Below, one piece after another: positions 1 to 8,044 of a stretch of 35,126 nucleotides of DNA; positions within the stretch are counted from its first letter, which is position 1, and each line of letters begins with the position of its first letter. This DNA is from a virus: positions 1 through 35,126 of IMG/VR virus record IMGVR_UViG_3300000517_000006. One strand, given 5' to 3'. The notes under the pieces were generated by a model that saw nothing but the letters and a program-made list of their open reading frames with translations, was not told where the DNA came from and ran no database searches. The translations under genes and the position numbers were made by a program.

Positions 1-27
1 TTCTATCTTGTCTTTTACACCTGTCAT
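1..27 (-). CDS. Start of a further minus-strand gene (partial)
   Basis: An ATG at base 27 (minus strand) is preceded by a good ribosome binding site (GAGGTG, a few bases upstream) and opens a frame reading MTGVKDKIE that runs off the window. It begins 7 bases after the stop of the 168 aa gene, so it is probably the next gene of the same operon. Only nine residues are visible, too few to assign a family. Confidence 0.55.
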
Positions 28-34
28 ACACACC

Positions 35-541
35 TCAAAAAAGATTTGTAAAATCTATTACTTCTGACTGACGAGAAATGTCTTTCACAAAATACGCACA
101 CAGCGGAGAGTCTCCATCCTCAATAGGCACACTCAACAACTGCCCGTTCTTCATCTTTGGAAAGTACCACTTCACGTCGTTATAAAAATTAGTTATCTTG
201 ATGTCACCGAACTCTACTCTGAAAGAGGAGAGAGGATTGTATAGAAATGCGTGAAAGCCTCTGTCGTTGATAGAGGTAAGAGGCAGGATTTCCAAGTCAT
301 TGCCACTGTTAGCATCACCTACAGCCATACACCAATCCACTGGCATCATAATCTCTCTACCGCCAATCTCCATTACCATAGCAGGTGACGAAAAACTCTC
401 AAGAAAGATTAGAGGAATAAAAAAGAAGTCAGGGTCCTTTGGATCTGAATTGTCAAGCACTGCGAACTGAACATCGTCTTCAAGTTCGTCTGGTAAGTTG
501 TTAAGTGAGAATGCGTAGTCTTCTACGGTTAATATTTTCAT
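35..541 (-). CDS. Conserved phage protein of unknown function (168 aa)
   Basis: Function unknown. The protein is acidic and soluble-looking, with no signal peptide or membrane segment. It contains a hydrophobic stretch near residues 40-60, a GGREIMMPVDWC block near residues 60-71, a PLTSINDRGFH block near 87-97, and ends in VIDFTNLF. I recall similar proteins next to uvsW in marine T4-like phages, but with no assigned role. The ATG is 3 bases downstream of the uvsW stop, so it is almost certainly translated with uvsW from the early promoter at 3221-3249. That placement suggests a DNA-metabolism or regulatory role rather than a structural one, which is inference only. Confidence 0.8.
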   Translation of the reverse strand: MKILTVEDYAFSLNNLPDELEDDVQFAVLDNSDPKDPDFFFIPLIFLESFSSPAMVMEIGGREIMMPVDWCMAVGDANSGNDLEILPLTSINDRGFHAFLYNPLSSFRVEFGDIKITNFYNDVKWYFPKMKNGQLLSVPIEDGDSPLCAYFVKDISRQSEVIDFTNLF

Positions 542-544
542 AAG

Positions 545-2002
545 TTAATTCCAATCTATTTTTTCTATTGTAAATGGGTATTGAGCTTCTTTGTAAAATT
601 TCTTACGCTGTGTTAGATGACGCTTGGCATACTTACAGGTAGAAGTGATATCCCATATCTGAACAAAATCTTTGTCGTGTGACTTTCTTACACCTCTGCC
701 TATGCTCTGTATAACTCGCACAAATGACTTGCCAGGCTCTAGCAGCACAAGGTTAAAGATGCGAGGAATGTTAATACCCACAGCAGCAACACCATAGGTT
801 GCGATTACTACTTTGTTATAACCTTCGTTGATATCGTCATAGGCTTCTTTCCTGTCGTTCAGCTTGACATCACCTTTCACAAACACAGAACCTTCTATGT
901 GTTCTTGCAGCATTTCCCCTGCGGAGATTCTATCCACAAGTATGAGAGTGTTGCCACTTTCTTTTACCTTGTCAAGCAGTTTTGCGATGTAGGCAATTCT
1001 GTCAGGATCTGTCACAAGATACTTCAACTCCTGCTGATAGTCTTGGAACGCAGGCGTGTCTAACAGCTGACAGATATTGACGTGGCAGTTTGACAGCACT
1101 CCTTTTTCTTGGAGTTCCTTGGCAGATACATTGCCTATAACTGGTCCTATTGAAGCGTGTATGCTTTCAAACTCAAACGATTCTTTGGGAATAGTGCCTG
1201 TCAATCCCCAGCGAATAGGAGCGTTTTTGAGGTTTTGGGTAAGCAGTTTTTTGAGGACATCTGCCTTTGCCTGATGTACCTCGTCTATGATTACAGTAGC
1301 AACACCTTCCAAAAACTCTGCGAGAGAAAGAATCTCCTCACCGTTCTTGTTTCGCTTGTCAAGAATGTTTAAACTCTGCCAGGTGCAGATAGTGTGTGTT
1401 TTGTTTAGTTCTTTTCTGTCACCAAAATACACACCTACATCAAGTCCGCAGTTTTTGTAGTCTTCTTCTGTTTGAACGACGAGACTTTTGTTTGGCACTA
1501 CAACGAGACTTCTGCCATAGGGCTCTACTATCTTTGACAGAGTAGCAGTAATGATAGTTTTACCTGCACCTGTTGCTACTTCTTGAAGTGCTTGAGGATT
1601 TTCCAAAAAGTTGTTGATGACTTCTACCTGATAGTCTCTCAATCTAATAGGCTCACCTTCAGCAGGATGTCCTTTGGGCCAACAAGTATTTCCCCAATAG
1701 TCTTCTGTAATCTTGTCAAAGTTAAGTTTAACAGGCTGCCTTCTGTCTTCGATGTCAGTAATTTCAACAGCACAGTTTTCTAGGATTTCTATAATCTTGT
1801 CAAGGTGATTGACATAGCCTGTTCCGCCTATACCAAAGAATGCTACCTTGCCATCCCACCTGCCTAGTTTATACTGCGGCATATAACGAGCATAAGGCAC
1901 TTCGAATTTGAGAGCGTTCGCAACCTTTCTACGAATATCTACAGGCAAGCCTTCCAGTTTTATATTAACTTCGTCTTCAATAATCAATCTACAAGTAGTC
2001 AT
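545..2002 (-). CDS. uvsW: UvsW, superfamily 2 recombination helicase
   Basis: UvsW is the T4 RNA-DNA and branched-DNA helicase that unwinds R-loops and remodels recombination and replication forks, closing origin-dependent replication late in infection. Visible are an N-terminal region (about residues 1-100), a Q-like LRDYQ at 121-125, Walker A ATGAGKT at 143-149, the DEVH box at 240-243, an LTGT motif III, and a C-terminal motif VI with QSIGRGVR. The 485 aa length is close to T4 UvsW (about 500). The ATG overlaps the stop of the upstream 404 aa gene as ATGA, so the two are translationally coupled. It is probably expressed from the consensus early promoter at 3221-3249. All catalytic motifs look intact. 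Confidence 0.95.
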   Translation of the reverse strand: MTTCRLIIEDEVNIKLEGLPVDIRRKVANALKFEVPYARYMPQYKLGRWDGKVAFFGIGGTGYVNHLDKIIEILENCAVEITDIEDRRQPVKLNFDKITEDYWGNTCWPKGHPAEGEPIRLRDYQVEVINNFLENPQALQEVATGAGKTIITATLSKIVEPYGRSLVVVPNKSLVVQTEEDYKNCGLDVGVYFGDRKELNKTHTICTWQSLNILDKRNKNGEEILSLAEFLEGVATVIIDEVHQAKADVLKKLLTQNLKNAPIRWGLTGTIPKESFEFESIHASIGPVIGNVSAKELQEKGVLSNCHVNICQLLDTPAFQDYQQELKYLVTDPDRIAYIAKLLDKVKESGNTLILVDRISAGEMLQEHIEGSVFVKGDVKLNDRKEAYDDINEGYNKVVIATYGVAAVGINIPRIFNLVLLEPGKSFVRVIQSIGRGVRKSHDKDFVQIWDITSTCKYAKRHLTQRKKFYKEAQYPFTIEKIDWN

Positions 2003-3213
2003 TCAATCCTTTCCATTTCAAAATAGCCACGCTTGATTATGTTGCCGTTTGCGTTTTCGAGATGAACAATCAAATCTTGATCCGCATAATAGTTTAGTAT
2101 CTTTCTCGTAGAAACAAGCATCGTGCTTTGTGCGAGAGATATAACAGAGCGTGGCTGCCATTCTGAAGAGAGAATGGGTTTTGGAATTCTATTGTCTATA
2201 GTATAGAGTATTTTCTTATTTTTGTCAATAGGATTGTTCAAGCCTTGCTCTTTTATCCACGAGTTGAAATAGGAACCTTCTTTGTCGTTGTCCAAACGAA
2301 ACATCACAGCAGCGTCTTCAGGAGGAACGATGTTTCGAATGTTTTTGTGTATTTCAACAACTGCTTCAGGCGTTTGTGAAGGAATAACAACAAGAACAGG
2401 CAGGCGTTTGAGTTCTTCAAGAGCAAGAACAATATTTTCTATAGGAAATCTGTTGTCTTCTATTACTACACTTGGTGCTGAACGATTGGCAATCTTTTGA
2501 GCAAGATAAGAGTATTGAGAAATGCTCTGCCATAAGTCATCGGGGTCAAAGTAATGCAAGCCATATCGTAGACTTCTGTCTTTATACAGCGCAAGTGTAT
2601 TATCTGAAACAGCACCTATTTCCGTTTCAAGAATTTCCTTTGCACGACTGGGAAGATTTTTCAACTCTCTCTCATACACACCGGGCACAACTGATTTAGG
2701 ATCTAGCTCACAGATTTGAGCGTAGATGCGATATACACTGTCAGAGATTTCAAAGTCGAAACGTCGAAATGCATTTACGATTTCATAGAGGTTGGATTCT
2801 GTGTATTCGAAATACCAAGTCTTGTTTTCTGCGTCATAGGTGCTCCACGAGGTGTTTTTCTTTACTCTGTCTATTTCTTCAATCAGTTTTTTTGCATAGC
2901 GAAAACGCACAGCAATCTTTACACCGTCGTCTGACACATCAAAACGAATCCAACGACTTCTGTCTATGTGACGTATTTCTAAATCAGTTTTCTGTTTTGC
3001 AGAATCAACATCTACACCACGAGATTCCAAATAGTTTTTATATTCGTCTAGCTTCTTTCTTGCTAGACGTAACTGCCTATCTGTCAAACCAACGTCTTTG
3101 TCTACCTGACGAGAGAGGCTGCCAATAAGTTTCTTGTCACTGTCTCTAAGTTCAGCAGCAGGAGAAGCAAGCAGGATAAGGCAGTCTTCAACAGAAAAAG
3201 TCGCATATTGCAT
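1999..3213 (-). CDS. HARP-like / degenerate helicase-like protein (404 aa)
   Basis: Not firmly recognised. Residues about 99-157 (IAVRFRYAKKLIEEI ... NKTWYFEY ... LYEIVNAF) look like a HARP module, the DNA-annealing element of SMARCAL1-type proteins. Residues about 255-400 alternate hydrophobic strands and helices (LPVLVVIP, KILYTIDNR, SVISLAQSTMLVSTRKI) like a RecA-type fold, but I see no Walker A, DEAD/DEAH or arginine-finger motif, so it is probably not an active ATPase. It overlaps uvsW by ATGA, suggesting a partner or targeting subunit for UvsW (inference). The ATG at 3213 has no ribosome binding site and lies 7 bases after a consensus -10 box, predicting a nearly leaderless mRNA. The next in-frame Met is far downstream, so this start is favoured. 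Confidence 0.75.
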   Translation of the reverse strand: MQYATFSVEDCLILLASPAAELRDSDKKLIGSLSRQVDKDVGLTDRQLRLARKKLDEYKNYLESRGVDVDSAKQKTDLEIRHIDRSRWIRFDVSDDGVKIAVRFRYAKKLIEEIDRVKKNTSWSTYDAENKTWYFEYTESNLYEIVNAFRRFDFEISDSVYRIYAQICELDPKSVVPGVYERELKNLPSRAKEILETEIGAVSDNTLALYKDRSLRYGLHYFDPDDLWQSISQYSYLAQKIANRSAPSVVIEDNRFPIENIVLALEELKRLPVLVVIPSQTPEAVVEIHKNIRNIVPPEDAAVMFRLDNDKEGSYFNSWIKEQGLNNPIDKNKKILYTIDNRIPKPILSSEWQPRSVISLAQSTMLVSTRKILNYYADQDLIVHLENANGNIIKRGYFEMERIE

Positions 3214-3220
3214 TGTTGTT

Positions 3221-3249
3221 ATTATATGCTATGTTAACTTTTCTGTCAA
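3221..3249 (-). promoter_or_regulatory. Consensus sigma70 early promoter for the 404 aa gene and uvsW
   Basis: On the minus strand a perfect TTGACA (3244-3249) is followed by 17 bases and a perfect TATAAT (3221-3226). The -35 lies inside the last codons of the upstream 281 aa glycan gene (stop at 3229). The -10 ends 7 bases before the ATG at 3213, so transcription should begin on or one base before the start codon. This is a strong host-polymerase early promoter for the uvsW operon. Confidence 0.85.
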
Positions 3250-4074
3250 GCATTTCAACGGGATACCCTCTCTAATCTCATCCAGTGTGTATTCTGTGTG
3301 AGCATAGTCATTTAGCCATTGTGTTCTGTCAGGCATGAGAGGAGATTCTATAAGAGAGTAATCAGTATTGCCAACAGGATAGGCAAGAGACGAAGGACCA
3401 ACAAAAGCAGGTATACCTTTTAGAATAGCATGAATTCCGGGGTTAGAACTCCAATTAATAACTGCGTGTGCGCCTTTAAAATTTATATCATAATCATCGT
3501 ATGATCCTGGTAACTTAAAAGGTTGTTGCACAGTTATATCTAACTTTTTATCAAAATTTCTAGAATAACATCTAGGATGAGGTCTAAACACTATTGGTCT
3601 ATCTGTATATTTTCGTATAAGTTTTACCTGCTGAGATACCCACTTTTCTATATTTGGCATGTTACGCCATTGCTCTGATTTATCGTGCTGTCCGCAAATT
3701 AAAATATAATTTCCTTCATTTCTCCATTCTTTACAGGTAAGGCCTAGTTTCTTTGCTCGTTTGTTGTCATTACCTAACGCGGAAAAATAAGCATCTCGAT
3801 TTACACCATTTAATCCAACCTTCCAAGTAGTCCCTCTCAGTATTGAACCGGCTTCTAACACAATTATTGGTTTATTTTGTTTTTTAGCATTTTGCCATAT
3901 TAGTTTATTTTGTAACATTCTGCCATGCCAAAGTACGCTCCATATAACATCAACATCGCAATAGGAACTATTTTCAACATATGAAAATCCTAATTTCTTT
4001 ATACCCTTTTTAAATGATTCAAAAACTGCTTTAGAATTCAGAGCACCATATTGTGTCCATAAACCAAATTTCAT
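3229..4074 (-). CDS. KpsC/KpsS-like capsule glycosyltransferase (281 aa)
   Basis: Likely a GT-B fold enzyme of the capsule-synthesis type (Capsule_synth family, relatives of KpsC/KpsS). The evidence is the C-terminal half: DRPIVFRPHPR near residues 155-165, AHAVINWSSNPGIHAILKG near 204-222, then IPAFVGPSS, the usual order of the nucleotide-sugar-binding half. The N-terminal half (WTQYGALNS, VIWSVLWHGRM) is typical of phage members. Two paralogs lie at 5694-6605 and 6592-7368. No membrane segment, so probably cytoplasmic. It is the last gene of the island on this strand and starts from a palindromic late promoter at 4089-4098 shared with the divergent GT at 4112. The exact sugar and acceptor cannot be read from sequence. 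Confidence 0.65.
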   Translation of the reverse strand: MKFGLWTQYGALNSKAVFESFKKGIKKLGFSYVENSSYCDVDVIWSVLWHGRMLQNKLIWQNAKKQNKPIIVLEAGSILRGTTWKVGLNGVNRDAYFSALGNDNKRAKKLGLTCKEWRNEGNYILICGQHDKSEQWRNMPNIEKWVSQQVKLIRKYTDRPIVFRPHPRCYSRNFDKKLDITVQQPFKLPGSYDDYDINFKGAHAVINWSSNPGIHAILKGIPAFVGPSSLAYPVGNTDYSLIESPLMPDRTQWLNDYAHTEYTLDEIREGIPLKCLTEKLT

Positions 4075-4087
4075 CGTGTAAATACCT

Positions 4088-4099
4088 CTAAATATTTAA
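4088..4099. promoter_or_regulatory. Palindromic, bidirectional late promoter
   Basis: The 10-base palindrome TAAATATTTA (4089-4098) gives CTAAATA on the plus strand (4088-4094, 17 bases before the ATG at 4112) and TTAAATA on the minus strand (4093-4099, 18 bases before the ATG at 4074). Both match the T4 late core TAAATA and sit in the 37-base gap between divergent glycan genes. One element could therefore serve both. Confidence 0.6.
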
Positions 4100-4111
4100 C
4101 GGAATTTCAAA

Positions 4112-4951
4112 ATGCCAAATATCACTGTGGTCACAACATTTCATAAAGAAGGTCTAGATTTATACGGCCAAAGATTTTTAGATTCCTTTGCTAAACATGT
4201 AGATAAAAAAATAAAAATGCTAGTTTACGCAGAAAGCTGCGATCCTAAAAATATTGATCCTAATCAAATAACAATTTTAGATGCTCAAGAAGCATTGCCT
4301 AAACTAAATCGATTTAAAGAAAAGTGGAAGAATGTTCCTAAAGCAAATGGAGTTTGTCCATTTCCTGAAAAGCGACCACGAGATTATCACAAAAAATTTA
4401 AATGGGATGCTGTTAGATTTGCTAACAAAATTTATGCAGTACTAGACGCCTGTGACAGATCTGAGGACTGGTGCGTTTGGATCGACGGGGATACTTTTGT
4501 TCATAGCGACTGGAGTTACGAAGATTTTGTAAAACTATTTCCTAGCAAAAAATGGATTACATATGTAGGACGAGGAAAAGCAGCAGCTACATGGCCTGAG
4601 TGTGGATTTTATGGTCTTAATCTGAAAGATAAAATTTGTAGGAAATTTTTACAGGATCTTGAAGATATGTATGAAGATGCCGAAAACAAAATGTTTAAAT
4701 TACCCGAGTGGCACGACTCGTATATTTTCGGTCATTTGTTAAATCAGTACAAAGTAAATTATCCAAACATTTATGATTATACTGAAAACATAACACTTAA
4801 GACTGCTCGTTCCGGCGGCGGAGGACATCCTTTAATAAACACAGATCTAGGAAGATGGATCGATCATTTAAAAGGTACCAGAAAACAGTTAGGCAAATCT
4901 AAGCAATCTGATATCAAAATTCCTAGAAACGAATCTTATTGGAAGACTTAA
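4112..4951 (+). CDS. GT-A glycosyltransferase (279 aa)
   Basis: Probable nucleotide-sugar glycosyltransferase with a GT-A fold. The N-terminus MPNITVVTTFHKEG is a first Rossmann strand. A metal-binding DxD appears as CVWIDGDTFVH near residues 121-131, followed by ECGFYGLNL near 165 and EWHDSYIFGHLL near 199, the acceptor and second catalytic regions. It is a clear paralog of the convergent gene at 4948-5697: both have F-K-H/K-A-Y-S/A before the DxD. It is the only plus-strand gene inside the glycan island and has its own late promoter. Its stop overlaps the convergent gene's stop inside a hairpin at 4939-4962. Sugar specificity unknown. Confidence 0.75.
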   Translation: MPNITVVTTFHKEGLDLYGQRFLDSFAKHVDKKIKMLVYAESCDPKNIDPNQITILDAQEALPKLNRFKEKWKNVPKANGVCPFPEKRPRDYHKKFKWDAVRFANKIYAVLDACDRSEDWCVWIDGDTFVHSDWSYEDFVKLFPSKKWITYVGRGKAAATWPECGFYGLNLKDKICRKFLQDLEDMYEDAENKMFKLPEWHDSYIFGHLLNQYKVNYPNIYDYTENITLKTARSGGGGHPLINTDLGRWIDHLKGTRKQLGKSKQSDIKIPRNESYWKT

Positions 4952-4962
4952 TCGTCTTCCAA
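4939..4962. terminator. Hairpin holding two convergent stop codons
   Basis: TTGGAAGAC (4939-4947) pairs perfectly with GTCTTCCAA (4954-4962) around the 6-base loop TTAATC. The loop contains the TAA stops of both convergent glycosyltransferase genes, overlapping by 3 bases. No strong T tract follows on either side, so as an intrinsic terminator it is weak. It may instead protect 3' ends or simply be a compact bidirectional end. Confidence 0.4.
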
Positions 4963-5697
4963 GTCGAAATTTTCTACAATTTGATCTTGATCTAGTCTTT
5001 CTTTAAGACCTGCTTTATAGTGAGACAGATAAGGAGCAAGTACACTTCTACTTATCGGAGTTTTGTGTTGACCAGGATTTAGATTAAGCATTTTGAAACC
5101 TTGTTCTTCCATTTGCTTCACAGTTTTTCCGTATACTTCTCCGTCATAAAATCTTCTAATATCTGAACACTCATCATTATTATAAATGTCAGCGTATCTA
5201 TCGTGAAATTTCCAAAATGCTTTATGTTTTTTGTTTAGCATAAAAAAACCAGTTTCGCAAGAATGAGCTATTCTATCCGGATCGGTGTCTGATGGCCATG
5301 AATGCCAAACATCGTAGTGTGTAGATAGAACATCGTCAGGAGAAATTAAATCAAGCAACTGCGCAGGAATACTTGCTGTTATTACAGTGTCAGCGTCGAG
5401 CCAAATTAGTCTATCGCATTCTATTGTACGCATTGCATGTATGATAGAATATGCTTTCTTTGCAAATTTTTTAATTTTAGAATTACTATGTCTTTCTATA
5501 AATGCTGTATATTCGTTGCCCAAATCAAAAGGTAATTCGTTTACGCTTTTAACTTTAATATCAAACAGGCCTTCCTTGTATACATACAAAGGCATTATAT
5601 GCGACCAATATTTTTTATAGCTCCGTAAAAATGTTCTACCGCATAAATTGTAGTAGTCTTCATTCATACTTGTAATAGCAACAATTTTTTTACTCAT
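4948..5697 (-). CDS. GT-A glycosyltransferase (249 aa)
   Basis: Probable GT-A glycosyltransferase. MSKKIVAITSMNEDYY forms the first strand, and the metal-binding DxD is in RLIWLDADTVI near residues 97-107, followed by SCETGFFMLNKK near 150 and DGEVYGKTVKQM near 188. The pattern parallels the plus-strand enzyme at 4112-4951, suggesting an old duplication with inversion. The ATG overlaps the stop of the upstream KpsC/S-like gene as ATGA. The donor sugar cannot be assigned. Confidence 0.75.
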   Translation of the reverse strand: MSKKIVAITSMNEDYYNLCGRTFLRSYKKYWSHIMPLYVYKEGLFDIKVKSVNELPFDLGNEYTAFIERHSNSKIKKFAKKAYSIIHAMRTIECDRLIWLDADTVITASIPAQLLDLISPDDVLSTHYDVWHSWPSDTDPDRIAHSCETGFFMLNKKHKAFWKFHDRYADIYNNDECSDIRRFYDGEVYGKTVKQMEEQGFKMLNLNPGQHKTPISRSVLAPYLSHYKAGLKERLDQDQIVENFDLEDD

Positions 5698-6605
5698 AGA
5701 TAATCCTTAATTATATTCCATGCTGTTCCGTTTCGTAGGTCTTCGAAATTGTAATGACTCATTGAAATCTTTTCTATCCAAGACTGCCTGTCAAATGTTT
5801 GCGGTTCTTCTATATATCTTAATTCTGTATTAGCAACTGCGTATGCTTGACTGTTTTTGGAGTTTTTGTCTGTAACAAATACTGGCACACCTTCTACTGC
5901 TGCTGCTACACCCGGCGACGAATTGTATGTGACGCATGCCCAGCAATTTTTTAAATCATCTAAGATTGAGCTAGAACTAGATATTTCAACTCCTTGGGGA
6001 GCAGAGCGAATGTAACCTTCTGCTTTCTTGTCTCCAGGATGTGTTCTAACTAGGATAGGTCTCTGAGTTCTTCTTCTTATGGTGCTAACAACTTCTGAAC
6101 ACCATTTCATAACATCATATGATCCCATACTCCAGCCGCCGTTTCTTTGCAGGCAGATCAAAATATGTTCACCGTTATTACGCCAAGGCTGTAAATCTAT
6201 TTTTAGATCTTGTTTTATTTTCTGCCATCTACTAGGATCTTGAGAATTCCAAAAATATTCTCCAGTTGTAGGAAACACATCGTCTAGGGAAAAACGAAGA
6301 TATTGATTGACGTTTTTGGGGTCGCGATATAAAAAAAGATTTGAATCTATCGCAAGTGTTCTGCCGCCGTGTTTTCTCTGTTCTTGTATAATTCTTTTTC
6401 TAAATGCAAGGTGAGGAGCATTGCCGCTTCTTGCATGTACCCAACCCTGTATAACAGCAAGGTCTGAAGGTTCGTATTTAAAATCTTCTACTTCTCGACT
6501 TTGATTGTCAGGAACGCCTAAATGAAAGTTTCTTAAAACTTCTCGTTTTTCAGATTTTGTATTTCTAGCAGGAATTCCTGCATAGTATATTCTAACCGAA
6601 GTCAT
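5694..6605 (-). CDS. KpsC/KpsS-like capsule glycosyltransferase (303 aa)
   Basis: Second member of the capsule-synthesis-like family in this island. Key blocks are QRPILVRTHPGDKK (HP motif), CWACVTYNSSPGVAAAVEG and VPVFVTDK. I place the start at the ATG at 6605 (MTSVRIYYAGIP) rather than an in-frame ATG at 6632. An AGGA lies 9 bases before 6605 and nothing like it precedes 6632. The overlap with the upstream gene also shrinks from 41 to 14 bases. It is followed by ATGA coupling to the GT at 4948-5697. The conserved HP motif suggests an active enzyme, though the reaction is inferred from family resemblance only. Confidence 0.65.
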   Translation of the reverse strand: MTSVRIYYAGIPARNTKSEKREVLRNFHLGVPDNQSREVEDFKYEPSDLAVIQGWVHARSGNAPHLAFRKRIIQEQRKHGGRTLAIDSNLFLYRDPKNVNQYLRFSLDDVFPTTGEYFWNSQDPSRWQKIKQDLKIDLQPWRNNGEHILICLQRNGGWSMGSYDVMKWCSEVVSTIRRRTQRPILVRTHPGDKKAEGYIRSAPQGVEISSSSSILDDLKNCWACVTYNSSPGVAAAVEGVPVFVTDKNSKNSQAYAVANTELRYIEEPQTFDRQSWIEKISMSHYNFEDLRNGTAWNIIKDYL

Positions 6606-7368
6606 TCTGTAATATCCTATATGCGTCGCCATTTTTTAATTCTGACACATGAAACTGTCCGTAAGCAAGATGACATGCCCATTTGTATATTTTATCCAAA
6701 TCCTGACGAGTAGGTGTTTCTAATAGACTTAGATCTTTGTCTGAAACAGGATCTGCTGCTGTAGGTGCAGTGGTAAAAGCGGGTACGCCGTATAACACGC
6801 TTTCTACAGCAGCTACACTTTGATAGGTAACCACTGCATGGCAATCTTTTAAATCATCAAAAATACTGTTTCGTATTCTCGATCTTCTGTTTTGCTTGTC
6901 TCTAATTCTAATAGGACGGTCGGTGTGTTTTTTTATTTCTTTTACGATGTTTGAACACCATGTGTCTCTATCAATGCCATAAAATTTGCAAGGTTTTTCA
7001 GACGGTGTTACTACTAAGATGTGTGTTCCTACTTTTGGTGAGTCAATTTTATAATCAAGTTTACGCCATCTATCATCAGGACGATCTACAATTTCGGAAT
7101 GTTGTAAATCGTTTTTAACTATTCTGTGCCAGTTTTTCCAACCATGCGGATTTTGGGTACAAGGATAGTTACCGACATATCCACTATCCATATAATAAAA
7201 ATCAATTTCGTCATGCCAGCATTTCCAAATCAGTTTGCGTTTGCCCATTCCTCTTATCAGAATCGGTCCTTTTTTAAAATCGTAACTGTAATCTTTTACG
7301 GGAAGGCCTGCACCTTCTGCAAACGCATTTACATATTCGTCTTTCAAATTTTTAGAAAGGCAAATCAT
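6592..7368 (-). CDS. KpsC/KpsS-like protein with altered HP motif (258 aa)
   Basis: Third paralog of the capsule-synthesis-like family. The C-terminal signature is present (CHAVVTYQSVAAVESVLYG then VPAFTT, residues about 176-200). However, the segment that in its two neighbours reads R-x-HP reads DRPIRIRDKQ here (150-159), losing the His-Pro pair. Either the catalytic role is different or the protein is an inactive partner. The ATG at 7368 overlaps the upstream GT stop by 17 bases. Context is a tightly coupled glycan operon. Confidence 0.6.
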   Translation of the reverse strand: MICLSKNLKDEYVNAFAEGAGLPVKDYSYDFKKGPILIRGMGKRKLIWKCWHDEIDFYYMDSGYVGNYPCTQNPHGWKNWHRIVKNDLQHSEIVDRPDDRWRKLDYKIDSPKVGTHILVVTPSEKPCKFYGIDRDTWCSNIVKEIKKHTDRPIRIRDKQNRRSRIRNSIFDDLKDCHAVVTYQSVAAVESVLYGVPAFTTAPTAADPVSDKDLSLLETPTRQDLDKIYKWACHLAYGQFHVSELKNGDAYRILQNDFG

Positions 7369-8044
7369 GCTGTTCCGAATAGTCTGTGTAGATCCTTTCT
7401 CTATGCCATTCTGCTGCGTAGCTTGATCCTTCTCTCGCAGCGAAGTCTGCGAAGCAGGGTGTTCCTAGAGTGTAATGCACGAGTTTAGCATCGGGATTGA
7501 AATCATATTCTATATCTAGCCAATTCCATTCTGTAGGTAATGCTCCAACTAGGTCGTCATCTAGCCATGTAAAACGATGCACCTGTGCGCCAGTTGCGTT
7601 CTTGACAAAATCAGGTGTTACTACCTTGTTAGCAGGATGGCTGCAATTCCATAATATTACAGAACTCCAATTCTTTTTAGGATAGTTTTCGTTCTTGGCA
7701 CCTAAATACTTCTCTGTTATTTTTGTTTGGTAATTATGCTGAACTACCTGGACTGCTTTTGAATTGTCTCGCAATGCCCATAGCTTTGCGATATCGTCTC
7801 TGAGAATCATATCACCATCCATAAAAATAGCCCAACCTTCGTAATTCATCATGTGCGGTACAAGGAAACGTGAATAGATAAAGTGATTAGATCCGTCACC
7901 GTGTGCTTCGTCGTAGTTGTCTAACAATGACAGAGCAAGCGGAACAAGACTCACCGGTTGAGAAGCCTGTCTAATAATTGAGTTTGAACAGGTGTGATAG
8001 GCTATGGCTTCTCTAGGATCATAGCCAATAAAAACGGGTATCAT
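7352..8044 (-). CDS. GT8-like glycosyltransferase (230 aa)
   Basis: Glycosyltransferase of the GT-A, GT8-like type often seen in marine phages. MIPVFIGYDPREAIAYHTCS opens the protein, the DxD metal motif is in WAIFMDGDMILRDD (about residues 71-84), SVILWNC lies near 130, and KLVHYTLGTPCF near 196 supplies the C-terminal histidine region. I start it at the ATG at 8044, which overlaps the cupin stop as ATGA and has a strong AAGGAG 7 bases upstream. A longer version from 8077 adds a basic leader (MRRRRYRKERH) with no support. It is a likely UDP-sugar enzyme of unknown acceptor. Confidence 0.8.
   Translation of the reverse strand: MIPVFIGYDPREAIAYHTCSNSIIRQASQPVSLVPLALSLLDNYDEAHGDGSNHFIYSRFLVPHMMNYEGWAIFMDGDMILRDDIAKLWALRDNSKAVQVVQHNYQTKITEKYLGAKNENYPKKNWSSVILWNCSHPANKVVTPDFVKNATGAQVHRFTWLDDDLVGALPTEWNWLDIEYDFNPDAKLVHYTLGTPCFADFAAREGSSYAAEWHRERIYTDYSEQHDLPF

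Noticed and set aside
2769-3128. 119 aa plus-strand frame
   Set aside because: Entirely antisense to the 404 aa gene, without start signal or recognisable domain.
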